From contig NZ_JAFKFW010000015.1 of NCBI RefSeq assembly GCF_017308015.1, forward strand, positions 1 to 64,000: a DNA stretch of 64,000 nt, written 5' to 3'. How positions within the stretch are numbered: the stretch's first letter is position 1; each line of letters opens with the position of its first letter. This stretch comes from Allobosea sp. GTDB taxonomy: Bacteria; Pseudomonadota; Alphaproteobacteria; Rhizobiales; Beijerinckiaceae. Under the pieces are notes generated by a model. That model was not told the origin of the DNA and ran no database searches. It saw only the letters and a list, made by a program, of their open reading frames with translations. The position numbers and the translations under genes were made by a program. Positions 54,100-62,769 of the stretch are shown here, piece by piece.

Positions 54100-54935
54100 G
54101 CGGCAGTCGCCTTGTCCTGAGCCGTGCCGGCGAGCGCGAAGGCCACGCTGCGCGAGAGCATCGGCAGAATTACCGAGACATGGTTTTCGCCGGGGAATTC
54201 GGTGAAGTCGCAGGCGATCCGACCGGAAGCAGCCAGGCGTTCGGCCATCTCGGCGGCATTGTCGCGCATCCGCGCCCGCGCCAGCCGCTGGGCCCTTTGC
54301 GCCGTGACGGCGAGGATGGGGGCCTGCTCGTGGCTGCCGACCGTGATCAGGAGACGTCCGGCCGGAGCCAAGCCGCCGCGGCGGAATGCTTCCTCGCTCG
54401 CGAGGATGGCATGGTCCTGCCACCAGATCGAAGGGCTGCCGGCGACATGGGCTTCGAACAGGCCTGGCCGGGCGAACAGCGCGTGCAGTACGAACAACCC
54501 GCCATAGGAATGGCCGGCGAGAGCGCGGCGGCACGGATCAAGCGGCGCGATCCCTGCGACCGCCGGCAGCACCTCCTCGACGATCGTATCGAGGAAGCGG
54601 TCGGCTCCATCGGGCACGGGCAGGAGGTCGCGCTGGCGCCGTTCGGCATCGAAGGGCCGCCCGTCGGGATAGCCGATGCCGATGACCACGGCAGGTCCGA
54701 CCCCGGTCGCCTCCGGACGTTGCGCCTGCAACCGGGCTGCCGTGGCCGCGACCGGGAACAGCGCGTGGCCGTCGACCAGAACGAGCACGGGAAAGCCCCG
54801 CGCCGGAGCGGGGCCTTCCGGCACGGAGATCAGCAGCCTGTAGCGCGAACCGTCCCGTGCTTCGAAGTCACGCTGCCAGGCCTGCGGCAGCGTAACGGGG
54901 TCGAATGTGAGGTTGGCACGGCTTTCCGGCTGCAT
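54096..54935 (-). CDS. alpha/beta hydrolase, siderophore esterase-like (Fes/IroE fold)
   Basis: A 279-residue hydrolase of the esterase D/IroE type. G-H-S-Y-G-G near residue 150 is the nucleophile elbow, and a histidine in E-N-H-V-S-V near the C-terminus completes the triad with an upstream acid. The fold is used to cleave catecholate triester siderophores; IroE-like members act in the periplasm. No clear signal peptide is seen here, so a cytoplasmic site is likelier. ATG 54935 avoids overlap with the receptor gene, whose stop lies seven bases before it. Confidence 0.83.
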   Translation of the reverse strand: MQPESRANLTFDPVTLPQAWQRDFEARDGSRYRLLISVPEGPAPARGFPVLVLVDGHALFPVAATAARLQAQRPEATGVGPAVVIGIGYPDGRPFDAERRQRDLLPVPDGADRFLDTIVEEVLPAVAGIAPLDPCRRALAGHSYGGLFVLHALFARPGLFEAHVAGSPSIWWQDHAILASEEAFRRGGLAPAGRLLITVGSHEQAPILAVTAQRAQRLARARMRDNAAEMAERLAASGRIACDFTEFPGENHVSVILPMLSRSVAFALAGTAQDKATAA

Positions 54936-54942
54936 CGTCGCG

Positions 54943-57141
54943 TCACCAGCGATAGGACAGCGTCGCAAGCACGGTGCGGCGCAGGCCGAAGGAGCACTGC
55001 GTCGTGCCATAGCAGCCGGAGATATACTCCTTGTCGAACAGGTTCTGGGCGTTGACCTTTACCTTCCAGCCCTTGAGCGCAGGATTGGCGGCTGCGAGAT
55101 CGTAGCTGATCGCGGCATCGACCAGCGCGTAGTCCGACGTGAAGAACGTGTTGCCGGGGTCGCCTGCGCCGCCGCCGATATAGCGCACGCCGGCGCCGAG
55201 CCCGAGGCCCGAAAGCATCCCCGTCCGGAAGGTGTAATGCGCCCAGAGCGCCGCGGTGTGGCGCGGCACGACCGGCGGGCGCTTGTGCAGGTCGACGCCG
55301 TTGCTCTTGGTCACCTCGGCATCGGTATAGGTATAGGCCGCGATGAGATCGAGATTGTCGAACACGGTCGCACGCGCCTCGACCTCGACGCCCCGCGCCC
55401 GGATCTCGCCGGTCTGGATCTGGAAGGTCGGGTGCGCGAGGTCCGTCGTCGTGACGTTGCTCTGGGTCAATTGATAGACCGCAGCCTGCATGAAGGCATT
55501 GGTGCCCGGCAGTTCGTATTTGAACCCGGCCTCGTATTGCTCGCCCTCTGTCGGCTTGAACGGGGTGCCGCCGAAGGCCGTGCCGGCTTGCGGCTCGAAT
55601 GAGGTCGAATAGCTGGCGTAGGGCGCGAAGCCGTTGTCGAAATTGTACATCAGCGCGACGCGGCCGGTCCGCGCCGTGTCGTCCTGCTTGGTCAGGATGC
55701 CGGTCGTCAGCGCGCGGGTGCGGGCCTCGGCCCGGTCGAAGCGGCCGCCGACGAGGAGCGAGAGCCGGTCGAGCTTGATCTGGTCCTGCAGGTAGATGCC
55801 GTACTGGGCAGTCGTCTGCGTGGTGCTCGGCACGACGGGCAGGACGAAGGGCAGGCGCCCGTAGACCGGATTGGTGAAGTCGAGCGACTGCACCGTGCCG
55901 CCGGCGCCGGTGGCGGCCTTGGCGTCGGTCCAGTAGCCGTCGACGCCGAACAGGACCTTGTGGCTCAGCGGGCCGGTGCGGAAATCGGCCTGGAGCTGGT
56001 TGTCGATGCCGGCGGTGCGGGCACGTTCGTTCGAGATCGTTGCACGGCGCGTCAGCGTCTTCTGGTCGGCCGCGATGCCGCCAACCGCGACCGTGCGATT
56101 GCGCGATTCGAGATCGGAGATGCGGACGTTCTGGCGGAAGGTGAAGATGTCGTTGAAGCGGTGCTCGAAGGCGTAGCCGAGATTGGCCTGGTTGCGGCTA
56201 TAGCCCTCGAAATTCGGCTCACCCGGGAAAAACTCGCTGCGGATGCGCCCGGCCCGGCTTGGCAGGACGGTGCCGACAGCCGGGATGAAGCCGTAGAATC
56301 CGGTTTCCGGATCGCGCTGGAACGAGGCCATCAAGGTGAAGGTGGTCGCTCCGTTCGGTCGGTAGGTGAGCGAGGGGGCAATGAAGATGCGCTCTTCGCG
56401 GGTATGGTCGACCTGCGTGTCGGCGGCCCGGCCGAGCCCGACGACACGGTAGAGCCAGGTCTTCTCCGGGTTGACCGGTCCGCCGATATCGAAGGCCATC
56501 TGGGCCCGGTTGTGGCTGCCGAGCTGGAACTGCACCTCGCCGTGCCGCTCCTCCTTCGGCCGCTTGCTGACCATGTTGACGATGCCACCGGGCTTCACCT
56601 GGCCGAACACCACGGAGGACGGACCGCGCAGCACCTCGACCCGTTCCAGCCCCCAGGATTCGTAGGTCGGAACCAGGAAGTTGATGCCGCGCTGGTAGCG
56701 CAGGCCGTCGAGATTGTTGACGAAGCCGGCCGAGCCGCCCGAGCCACCGAAACCGCGGATGAAGACGCTGTCATAGCGGCCCATCGAGAGGCGGGTCTCG
56801 CCGAGCACGCCGGCGGTATAGCGCAGCGCCTGGCTGACATTCTGCGCGCCCTGATCGTCCATCTGGTCGCGGGTGACGACGGTGACCGACTGCGGCGTTT
56901 CCATCAGCGGCGTATCGGTCTTGGTTGCGGTGTCGCTGCGCCGGGCGACATAGCCGTTGACCGGGCCGCCGGCGCGCTCGCCCTGAACCTCGATCGTGTC
57001 GAGGCCGATCGCGGCCGCGGCGCCGGCCTGGGGCGCCGGGGCGTTCTGCGCCAGAGCCGAGCCGGCGCCGGCTGCGATGAGCGCGGCCAGGGCCACGCCG
57101 GCCCGTCCCATCGCGCGATTGCTGCTGTTGATCCCGATCAT
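54943..57141 (-). CDS. TonB-dependent siderophore receptor
   Basis: A 732-residue outer-membrane receptor of the FhuA/FoxA class. A signal peptide ends at A-L-A-Q (near residue 32). The plug contains T-I-E-V-Q-G as TonB-box-like sequence, P-Q-S-V-T-V-V-T-R near residue 80 and E-V-L-R-G-P-S-S-V-V-F-G-Q; the beta-barrel ends with L-S-Y-R-W, an aromatic terminal residue as required for assembly. No N-terminal STN signalling domain is present, so surface signalling to an ECF sigma factor is unlikely; the AraC regulator upstream probably does the job. Predicted ligand: a ferric siderophore, type unknown. Confidence 0.94.
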   Translation of the reverse strand: MIGINSSNRAMGRAGVALAALIAAGAGSALAQNAPAPQAGAAAAIGLDTIEVQGERAGGPVNGYVARRSDTATKTDTPLMETPQSVTVVTRDQMDDQGAQNVSQALRYTAGVLGETRLSMGRYDSVFIRGFGGSGGSAGFVNNLDGLRYQRGINFLVPTYESWGLERVEVLRGPSSVVFGQVKPGGIVNMVSKRPKEERHGEVQFQLGSHNRAQMAFDIGGPVNPEKTWLYRVVGLGRAADTQVDHTREERIFIAPSLTYRPNGATTFTLMASFQRDPETGFYGFIPAVGTVLPSRAGRIRSEFFPGEPNFEGYSRNQANLGYAFEHRFNDIFTFRQNVRISDLESRNRTVAVGGIAADQKTLTRRATISNERARTAGIDNQLQADFRTGPLSHKVLFGVDGYWTDAKAATGAGGTVQSLDFTNPVYGRLPFVLPVVPSTTQTTAQYGIYLQDQIKLDRLSLLVGGRFDRAEARTRALTTGILTKQDDTARTGRVALMYNFDNGFAPYASYSTSFEPQAGTAFGGTPFKPTEGEQYEAGFKYELPGTNAFMQAAVYQLTQSNVTTTDLAHPTFQIQTGEIRARGVEVEARATVFDNLDLIAAYTYTDAEVTKSNGVDLHKRPPVVPRHTAALWAHYTFRTGMLSGLGLGAGVRYIGGGAGDPGNTFFTSDYALVDAAISYDLAAANPALKGWKVKVNAQNLFDKEYISGCYGTTQCSFGLRRTVLATLSYRW

Positions 57142-57224
57142 ACCCGTAATCCTGCCCCTGGCGCCTGCGCGCCCTCGTCTCCGGGGTTCTTTCAGGAAGG
57201 CAGCGGGGCCGGCAACGCGCTTGG

Positions 57225-57256
57225 CTTTCGATCGCGGCAGTATTTCTTTCGGTCGC
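57225..57256 (-). promoter_or_regulatory. 21-bp-spaced direct repeat, likely AraC operator
   Basis: On the minus strand GCGACCGAAAG and GCGATCGAAAG (10 of 11 identical) start exactly 21 bp apart, two helical turns. They lie 84-115 bases before the receptor start, next to the AraC gene, the classic geometry for an AraC-type dimer activating the promoter. Confidence 0.7.
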
Positions 57257-57305
57257 GTTTCGAATGCGTCCAAGCAAGAACCAGAGGGCTGATTCATCGC
57301 CTGAA

Positions 57306-58169
57306 TCAGCGCAGGGCGCTCGGGGCGATGCCGAAACGCTTGCGGAACAGCCCCGAGAAGTGGGCCGGGCTGTAGCCGACCTGGAAGGCGGCGACGGCTA
57401 CGCTGGCCTCTCCGCTCGCGATCAGTGCATAGGCCTGCTGCAGGCGCTGCTCCTGCAGATACTCGAAGACGCTGGCACCGAACTCGGTCCGGAAGGCGGA
57501 GGTGAGTTTGGTCGGGTTGAGCCCGCTTTCGCGCGCCAGCTCCGCCAGGCTGAGAGGCTCCTGCAGGGTTTCGAGCAGGCGATCGCGTGCCGCGTGGACC
57601 TGCTCGCGCAGACGTGGAGCGAGCCGTGCCGGGCGGACAGGTCGCTCGCCGAGCATCCGGTCGAGCACCAGCGCCCCGAGCTCCAGCGCCTTGCCGGCGA
57701 GATAGAGCGGGCGCAAGGCTTCGCCGACCGGGCATTCCGCCATCTGCAGTGCGAGCGAGCGGATCGGAGCGTCGGCCGGGCGCACCCAGACGCCGGCATC
57801 GTCGGAGCAGGCGAGGCGCGCGGCCTTGGCGACATCCGGCCCGAACTCGCGAGCGACGAAATCGAAATCGAACTGCATCAGCGCGCAGCGCAGCGCGCCG
57901 TCGGCAAGGCCGGTCCGTTGCTGCGTATGGTCGCCGCCATTGGCCGCGACGAGGATCGTCGGCCCGTCGAGCAGCACGGCCGGGCGATCGTCGAGCACCA
58001 GCGCCTGCCGGCCCTCGAGCATGACCGCGACCTTGAGGCCGGGCCGCATCGGACCGACGATCCGCTGGCCTTCCTCAATCGCGAACGTGCCGGCCGAGAG
58101 CGAGAGATTGCGCGAGAACAGCTCCAGGGTCGTCGCGGATTTCTGGACTGAGCTGGAGCCGGCTTGCAT
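57306..58169 (-). CDS. AraC family regulator of siderophore uptake (PchR-like)
   Basis: A 287-residue protein. The N-terminal ligand-binding half (residues about 20-190) is typical of PchR-type regulators that sense a ferric siderophore. The C-terminal double helix-turn-helix (from about 200) has L-S-L-A-E-L-A-R-E-S-G-L-N-P-T-K-L and V-G-Y-S-P-A-H-F-S-G-L-F-R-K-R-F-G. It is transcribed towards the receptor gene 164 bases on and probably activates it. ATG 58169 with AGAGG before it is preferred over the longer start at 58211. Confidence 0.88.
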   Translation of the reverse strand: MQAGSSSVQKSATTLELFSRNLSLSAGTFAIEEGQRIVGPMRPGLKVAVMLEGRQALVLDDRPAVLLDGPTILVAANGGDHTQQRTGLADGALRCALMQFDFDFVAREFGPDVAKAARLACSDDAGVWVRPADAPIRSLALQMAECPVGEALRPLYLAGKALELGALVLDRMLGERPVRPARLAPRLREQVHAARDRLLETLQEPLSLAELARESGLNPTKLTSAFRTEFGASVFEYLQEQRLQQAYALIASGEASVAVAAFQVGYSPAHFSGLFRKRFGIAPSALR

Positions 58170-58234
58170 CGCGACCTCTGGGGGAAGAGGTGGCTCTATC
58201 TGAAGATGCAATAAAAATCAAATAATATCAATAG

Positions 58235-58251
58235 TTTAAACGAATTCTAAG
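58235..58251 (-). promoter_or_regulatory. Irr-like iron control element before the AraC gene
   Basis: TTTAAACGAATTCTAAG matches 11 of 14 arm positions of TTTAGAA-N3-TTCTAAA, the iron control element bound by Irr in rhizobial relatives. It is 66 bases before the AraC start in an AT-rich stretch. Confidence 0.4.
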
Positions 58252-58301
58252 GTTCAGAGGCATTGCGGTGCAAGTGCCGGCATACCTGGGCCGCCGCCAT
58301 G

Positions 58302-58880
58302 TCAGAGATAGGGCGGCGTGCAGGCGCTGACGACGATGCAGCGTTCCGTCCCGATATTGCGGTAGCGATGCGGGATGCGGCTGTCGAAGAGATAGGCATC
58401 GCCCGGCTTCAGCACCTTGATCTGGTCGCCGACCGTGACCTCCAGCTCGCCGGCCAGCACGACCCCGCCCTCATGGGAATCATGCTTGAGCATGGCGATG
58501 CCGGTATCGGCGCCGGCCTCGTAGGATTCGTGCAGAATCTGCAGATTATGGGCCTGGGCATCGCCGACCTGGCGGAAGGACATCTGACCGCGGCTTTCTC
58601 CGCCATTGACCTGATGAAGGCGCGAGGTCAGGTCCAGCAGGTCCGAGGCCTCGAAGAAGACCTTGTCGCGCGGTGTCCGTTGCTCGTCAAAAAAACTCAC
58701 CATCGTCATCGGGATACCGTCGAGAATCTTGCGCAACGACGCGACGGAGGGACTGTTCCGATTCTGCTCGATCAGCGAGATCAGGCTATGGGTCACGCCG
58801 GAGCGCGCCGCGAGTTCGCGTTGGGAAAGCCCGGCCGCGACCCTGATCTCCTTCAGCCTTCCGCCGACGTCAAAGCTCAT
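58302..58880 (-). CDS. XRE family regulator with cupin domain (PuuR-like)
   Basis: A 192-residue regulator. The helix-turn-helix contains L-K-E-I-R-V-A-A-G-L-S-Q-R-E-L-A then L-I-S-L-I-E-Q-N-R-N-S-P-S-V. The C-terminal cupin has H-D-S-H-E-G-G-V-V-L-A-G-E-L near residue 132 and L-K-P-G-D-A-Y-L-F-D-S-R-I-P-H-R-Y, with metal-binding-like histidines. Proteins of this build repress amine or amino-acid catabolism until their ligand appears. It is divergent from the amidohydrolase-transporter operon, which it probably controls. Confidence 0.9.
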   Translation of the reverse strand: MSFDVGGRLKEIRVAAGLSQRELAARSGVTHSLISLIEQNRNSPSVASLRKILDGIPMTMVSFFDEQRTPRDKVFFEASDLLDLTSRLHQVNGGESRGQMSFRQVGDAQAHNLQILHESYEAGADTGIAMLKHDSHEGGVVLAGELEVTVGDQIKVLKPGDAYLFDSRIPHRYRNIGTERCIVVSACTPPYL

Positions 58881-59200
58881 TGTCGCTCCGTTTCCCCATT
58901 CCGCGCGCCTTGTCTTTCCTGCGCGTTACGCAGGGCCGCCTGCTCGGCGGCCCTTGCCATGTTCAATATCCTGAGCAATGCTGACGAAAAGCCAACAAGA
59001 AAATGGTGTTACGGGGAACCGGCGGAGCGGCATGTTTTGGCGTTAGAAGCCCACCGTCCAGACTAATCCCCATTCGATACGATACGACCGCATGGACGCG
59101 CGCTGCCGCGTGCATGGGGCAGGAGATGCTTGCCGAAGACTATCGTCTCGCCAATGCCTCGCGGCGAGAATTCAACAGGGAAAGCAGGGTAATCCGGGCG
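58881..59200. other. divergent control region, XRE-cupin / amidohydrolase
   Basis: 320 bases without a confident gene. It holds an 8-bp GC hairpin (58933-58953) and a short tandem repeat CGATACGATACGA near 59076-59091. A reading frame continuous with the amidohydrolase crosses part of it, so a longer start (59114) cannot be excluded. No recognisable promoter. Confidence 0.5.
58933..58953. terminator. GC hairpin in divergent leader
   Basis: GGGCCGCC and GGCGGCCC pair perfectly around TGCTC. It lies within the leader on either strand and lacks a proper T-run, so attenuator, operator or chance are all open. Confidence 0.4.
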
Positions 59201-60847
59201 ATGACGCATGCTGAGACCGTTTTGTTGAATGGCCGCATCTTCTGCGGCTTGGCGGAAGGCTTCGTGGAGGCGTTGGCGATCCGGGATGGCAAGGTCCTGG
59301 CTGCTGGCACGGCTATCGAGATCGCCGCCTTGCAGGGCCCCGTGACGAAGGTTGTCGACCTTGCCGGCCGCGTCGCCATTCCCGGCCTGAATGACGCGCA
59401 TATGCATCTGCTGCCGCTTGGCCTCGCCATGAGCGAGGTCAACCTGCGCCCCGAGGAGGGTGTCAACAGCATCGACGAGATTCTGCGCCGCGTCGCTGCG
59501 GCTGTTAAGGGCAGGAAGCCGGGCGAATGGGTCATCGGCCGCGGCTACGACCATAACGAGCTGGCCGAGGCCCGCCATCCCACGGCCGAGGAGCTTGACC
59601 GCGTCTCGCCGGATAATCCCGTCTATATCAAGCGCACCTGCGGCCATGTCGGCGTCGTCAACAGCCGCGCCATGACGGCGGCCGGCATCGGCCATAACAC
59701 CCCGAGCCCCGATGGCGGCCTGATCGAGCGCCGCGACAACAAGCTGACCGGCCTCCTGGCCGAAAGCGCCATGCGCCTGGTCGTCCAGGCGATGCCGCGC
59801 CCGAGCGCGGCCGAGCTCAAGGCCGCGATCGAGAAGGCCGGGCACTACATGCTCTCGCAGGGCTTCACCAGTGTGATGGACGCCGGCGTCGGCATGGGCG
59901 CGGGCATGGCCGAGATCGAGGCCTATGAAGAGGTCGCGCGCGCCGGCACCCTGCCGGTCCGCACCTGGGTCTGCATCTACGGCAATGCCGACGGTATCGG
60001 CGACGAGGCCTATGCGGCGGGCTTCCGCTTCGGCCGTGAGACCGGCCTCCTGCGCTACGGCGCGATGAAGGTCTTCGGCGACGGTAGTGCCGGCGGTCTG
60101 ACCGCCGCGATGAGCGAGCCCTACCTCGTCGGCGACCCCGATAACCGCGGCATCTTCATCTATTCCGATGCCGACATGCATCGTTATCTCCGGCACTACC
60201 ACGAGCTCGGCTATCAGCTCGCGATCCACGCGATCGGTGATGCCGCGATCGAGCAGGTTCTCTCCGGCATGGAGAAGGCGGACAGCCCCGCGCATCCGAT
60301 CAAGGGACGGCGCCACCGCATCGAGCATTGCGGCTTCCTCACCGACGGCCAGCTCGCCCGCATGGCCGCCGCCGGCATCGACCCCGTGCCGCAGCCGGCC
60401 TTCATCTACGAATTCGGCGATCTCTACGTGATCAATCTCGGCGAAGAGCGTGCCGGCGCCTCCTATCCGATGCGCAAATGGCTCGATGGCGGCCTGCATG
60501 CCGCGGCAAGCTCGGATGCTCCGGTCTGCGCCACCGACCCGTTCAAGAACCTCTTCACCATGGTTACCCGCCAGACCAAGCGCCATACCGAGATCGGCGG
60601 CGCCGAGAAGCTGAGCATGGAGGAGGCGGTTCACGCCTATACCTTGCTCGGCGCCTATACCCAGTTCGCCGAGGAGAGGCTCGGCCGGCTCGTGCCGGGC
60701 CAGTTCGCCGATATCGCGGTGCTCTCGCACGACATCTTCGCGATCCCCGTCGGCGAGGTCGAGAACGATGTACGCTGCGACCTGACCCTGCTCGGCGGCG
60801 CGGTCGTCTTCGACCGTCACGGCCAGTTCGCGGCTGCCGCGCAATAG
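59201..60847 (+). CDS. amidohydrolase family protein (YtcJ-like)
   Basis: A 548-residue metal-dependent hydrolase of the amidohydrolase-3 group. G-L-N-D-A-H-M-H-L near residue 65 supplies the first metal histidines; K-V-F-G-D-G-S-A-G-G-L near residue 290, I-H-A-I-G-D-A-A near residue 343, R-I-E-H-C-G near residue 373 and A-S-S-D-A-P-V complete the site. YtcJ relatives act on N-formyl or N-acyl and ester compounds; the true substrate is unknown. It is followed after 15 bases by a dipeptide-type transporter, implying that the imported compound is its substrate. ATG 59201 is chosen from homology; its ribosome site is weak. Confidence 0.88.
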   Translation: MTHAETVLLNGRIFCGLAEGFVEALAIRDGKVLAAGTAIEIAALQGPVTKVVDLAGRVAIPGLNDAHMHLLPLGLAMSEVNLRPEEGVNSIDEILRRVAAAVKGRKPGEWVIGRGYDHNELAEARHPTAEELDRVSPDNPVYIKRTCGHVGVVNSRAMTAAGIGHNTPSPDGGLIERRDNKLTGLLAESAMRLVVQAMPRPSAAELKAAIEKAGHYMLSQGFTSVMDAGVGMGAGMAEIEAYEEVARAGTLPVRTWVCIYGNADGIGDEAYAAGFRFGRETGLLRYGAMKVFGDGSAGGLTAAMSEPYLVGDPDNRGIFIYSDADMHRYLRHYHELGYQLAIHAIGDAAIEQVLSGMEKADSPAHPIKGRRHRIEHCGFLTDGQLARMAAAGIDPVPQPAFIYEFGDLYVINLGEERAGASYPMRKWLDGGLHAAASSDAPVCATDPFKNLFTMVTRQTKRHTEIGGAEKLSMEEAVHAYTLLGAYTQFAEERLGRLVPGQFADIAVLSHDIFAIPVGEVENDVRCDLTLLGGAVVFDRHGQFAAAAQ

Positions 60848-60862
60848 GCGGGGAGCCGCTTC

Positions 60863-61804
60863 ATGCTCAAGCATACGCTGCAAAGGCTGCTGCTGGTCCT
60901 GCCGGTCCTGCTCGGCGTGCTGCTGATCGGCTTTCTGCTGATGCAGGTGGTGCCGACCGATCCGGCGCAGGTCCGCGCCGGCCCGATGGCGACGCAGGAC
61001 GTCGTCGAGGCGATCCGCCAGGAACTCGGGCTGAACCAGCCGCTCTGGAAGCAGTTCGCGATCTATATCGGGCGCCTGGCGCAGGGCGATCTCGGCGTCT
61101 CCATCATCAACAATGTCCCGGTTACCCAGGAGCTCGCCAACACGATCGGCCCGACGCTGGAGCTGATGCTGGCCTCGCTGGTCTGGGCGATTCCGCTCGG
61201 CATGTTCCTCGGCACGGTTGGTGCCTATTATCGGGGCTCGCTGATCGACCGCGCGATCATGGCGGTCTCGGTCGCCGGTGTCTCGCTGCCGGTCTTCTTC
61301 CTCGGCCTCGGGCTGATCTGGCTCTTCGGCTTCTATTATCCGATCCTACCCTTCACCGGCCGCGCCGGCCCGCTCTGGACCTGGGAGGGGCTGCAGGGGA
61401 TCATCCTGCCGGCGATCACGCTGGGCGGCGTTTTCGTCGGCCCGGTCGCTCGCATGACCCGCACTTCCGTGCTCGACGAGCTCGGCGCCGACCATGTCCG
61501 CACCGCCCGCGCCAAGGGGCTCAGTGAGAGCAGGGTCGTGCTGCGCCACACCCTGCGCAATGCGCTCGTCCCGGTCGTCACGCTGATCGGCCTGCAGATC
61601 GGCTTCCTGCTCGGCGGCGCCGTCGTCACCGAGACCGTGTTCTCCTGGCCGGGCATCGGCCGGCTCGCGGTGGGCGCCATCCTGTCGAGCGATCTGCCGA
61701 TGGCGCAGGGCACGATCATCATGCTCTCGCTCGGCTTCATCCTGGTCAATCTCGCGGTGGACGTCCTCTATGCCGTGCTCGACCCGCGCGTGAGGGGCAC
61801 CTGA
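60863..61804 (+). CDS. dipeptide/oligopeptide-type ABC transporter permease (DppB-like)
   Basis: A 313-residue inner-membrane permease with six helices. P-T-D-P-A-Q-V-R near residue 31, I-R-Q-E-L-G-L-N-Q-P near residue 50 and the coupling loop V-R-T-A-R-A-K-G-L near residue 215 are typical of DppB/NikB. It begins 15 bases after the amidohydrolase stop; its own stop overlaps the next start by one base (TGATGA). Confidence 0.93.
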   Translation: MLKHTLQRLLLVLPVLLGVLLIGFLLMQVVPTDPAQVRAGPMATQDVVEAIRQELGLNQPLWKQFAIYIGRLAQGDLGVSIINNVPVTQELANTIGPTLELMLASLVWAIPLGMFLGTVGAYYRGSLIDRAIMAVSVAGVSLPVFFLGLGLIWLFGFYYPILPFTGRAGPLWTWEGLQGIILPAITLGGVFVGPVARMTRTSVLDELGADHVRTARAKGLSESRVVLRHTLRNALVPVVTLIGLQIGFLLGGAVVTETVFSWPGIGRLAVGAILSSDLPMAQGTIIMLSLGFILVNLAVDVLYAVLDPRVRGT

Positions 61805-62727
61805 TGAGCTCCCCCATGAAGCTCGAACGCAATGCGCTCCAGCCCGGCGCCAAGACCGTCGAGGCCGCCGTGAGCGTCGCCGCGGCCGCGCCGGTCCGCC
61901 GGAAGACCGTCTTCCGGATGCTCCTCTCCGATGTCGGCTCCTGTGTCGCGTTGGCGCTCGTCGTCCTCGCCATCCTCTGTGCGACCTTCGCGCCCTGGCT
62001 CGCACCGACCGATCCCTTCGGCAACGATCTCGCCAACACCCTGAAGCCGCCGGGCGAAATGGGCCTGCTCGGCACCGATGGGCAGGGTCGCAGCATGATC
62101 ACGCGCCTGCTGTTCGGTCTGCGCACGAGCTTGCTGATGGGTCTCGCCTCTGTCGCCTTCGGCTGCACGATCGGCGGCGTCATCGGTTTCGCCGCGGCCT
62201 ATTATCCGAAGGCATCGGGCGTGCTGATGCGGTTCATGGACATCCTCCTGTCCTTCCCCGCGATCCTGTTCGGGCTGGCTATTGCCGCGATCTTCGGGCC
62301 GGGCCTGCCGGCGGTGATCATCGCGCTGACGATCGCGACGGTGCCGCTGATGGCCCGCGTGGTCCGCGGCTCGGCGCTGGTCGTGCTGCAGCAGGGCTAT
62401 ATCGAGGCTGCACGCTCGCTCGGCCTGAGCGACCTGCGCATCATCATCCGCTATGTCCTGCCGAACTGCCTCTCGGCAATCTTTGTCTTCGTCACCCTGC
62501 GCTTCGGCCAGGTGATCCTGCTCGGCGCGGCGCTGTCCTTCCTCGGTCTCGGCGCCCAGCCGCCGACGGCCGAACTTGGCGCCATGGCGGCGGATGGCCG
62601 CAACTTCCTGTTCTTCGCGCCGCATGTCTCGGTCCTGCCGAGCCTGGTGATCTTCGCGGTCGTGCTCGCCTTCAACGTACTCGGCGACTCCCTGCGGGAC
62701 GCCCTCGATCCGAAGCTGCGCAAATAG
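61804..62727 (+). CDS. dipeptide/oligopeptide-type ABC transporter permease (DppC-like)
   Basis: A 307-residue permease, partner of the previous one. P-F-G-N-D-L near residue 75, L-G-T-D-G-Q-G-R-S-M near residue 92 and E-A-A-R-S-L-G-L-S near residue 205 (coupling loop) are DppC landmarks; S-F-L-G-L-G-A-Q-P-P follows near residue 250. The N-terminal 30 residues are a soluble extension. The binding-protein gene starts 42 bases downstream; no ATPase gene is visible before the window ends. Confidence 0.93.
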   Translation: MSSPMKLERNALQPGAKTVEAAVSVAAAAPVRRKTVFRMLLSDVGSCVALALVVLAILCATFAPWLAPTDPFGNDLANTLKPPGEMGLLGTDGQGRSMITRLLFGLRTSLLMGLASVAFGCTIGGVIGFAAAYYPKASGVLMRFMDILLSFPAILFGLAIAAIFGPGLPAVIIALTIATVPLMARVVRGSALVVLQQGYIEAARSLGLSDLRIIIRYVLPNCLSAIFVFVTLRFGQVILLGAALSFLGLGAQPPTAELGAMAADGRNFLFFAPHVSVLPSLVIFAVVLAFNVLGDSLRDALDPKLRK

Positions 62728-62769
62728 CAGCCGATATCAACCAAGAAGCGTGAAAAGGGGATTTGCTCG

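Noticed and set aside
57142-57735. Longer start for the TonB receptor (to 57735)
   Set aside because: The extension crosses the AraC gene's 3' end and the operator region, and the signal peptide begins at ATG 57141.
59063-60883. 606-codon minus-strand frame opposite the amidohydrolase
   Set aside because: Antisense shadow; the plus-strand product has complete metal-site motifs.
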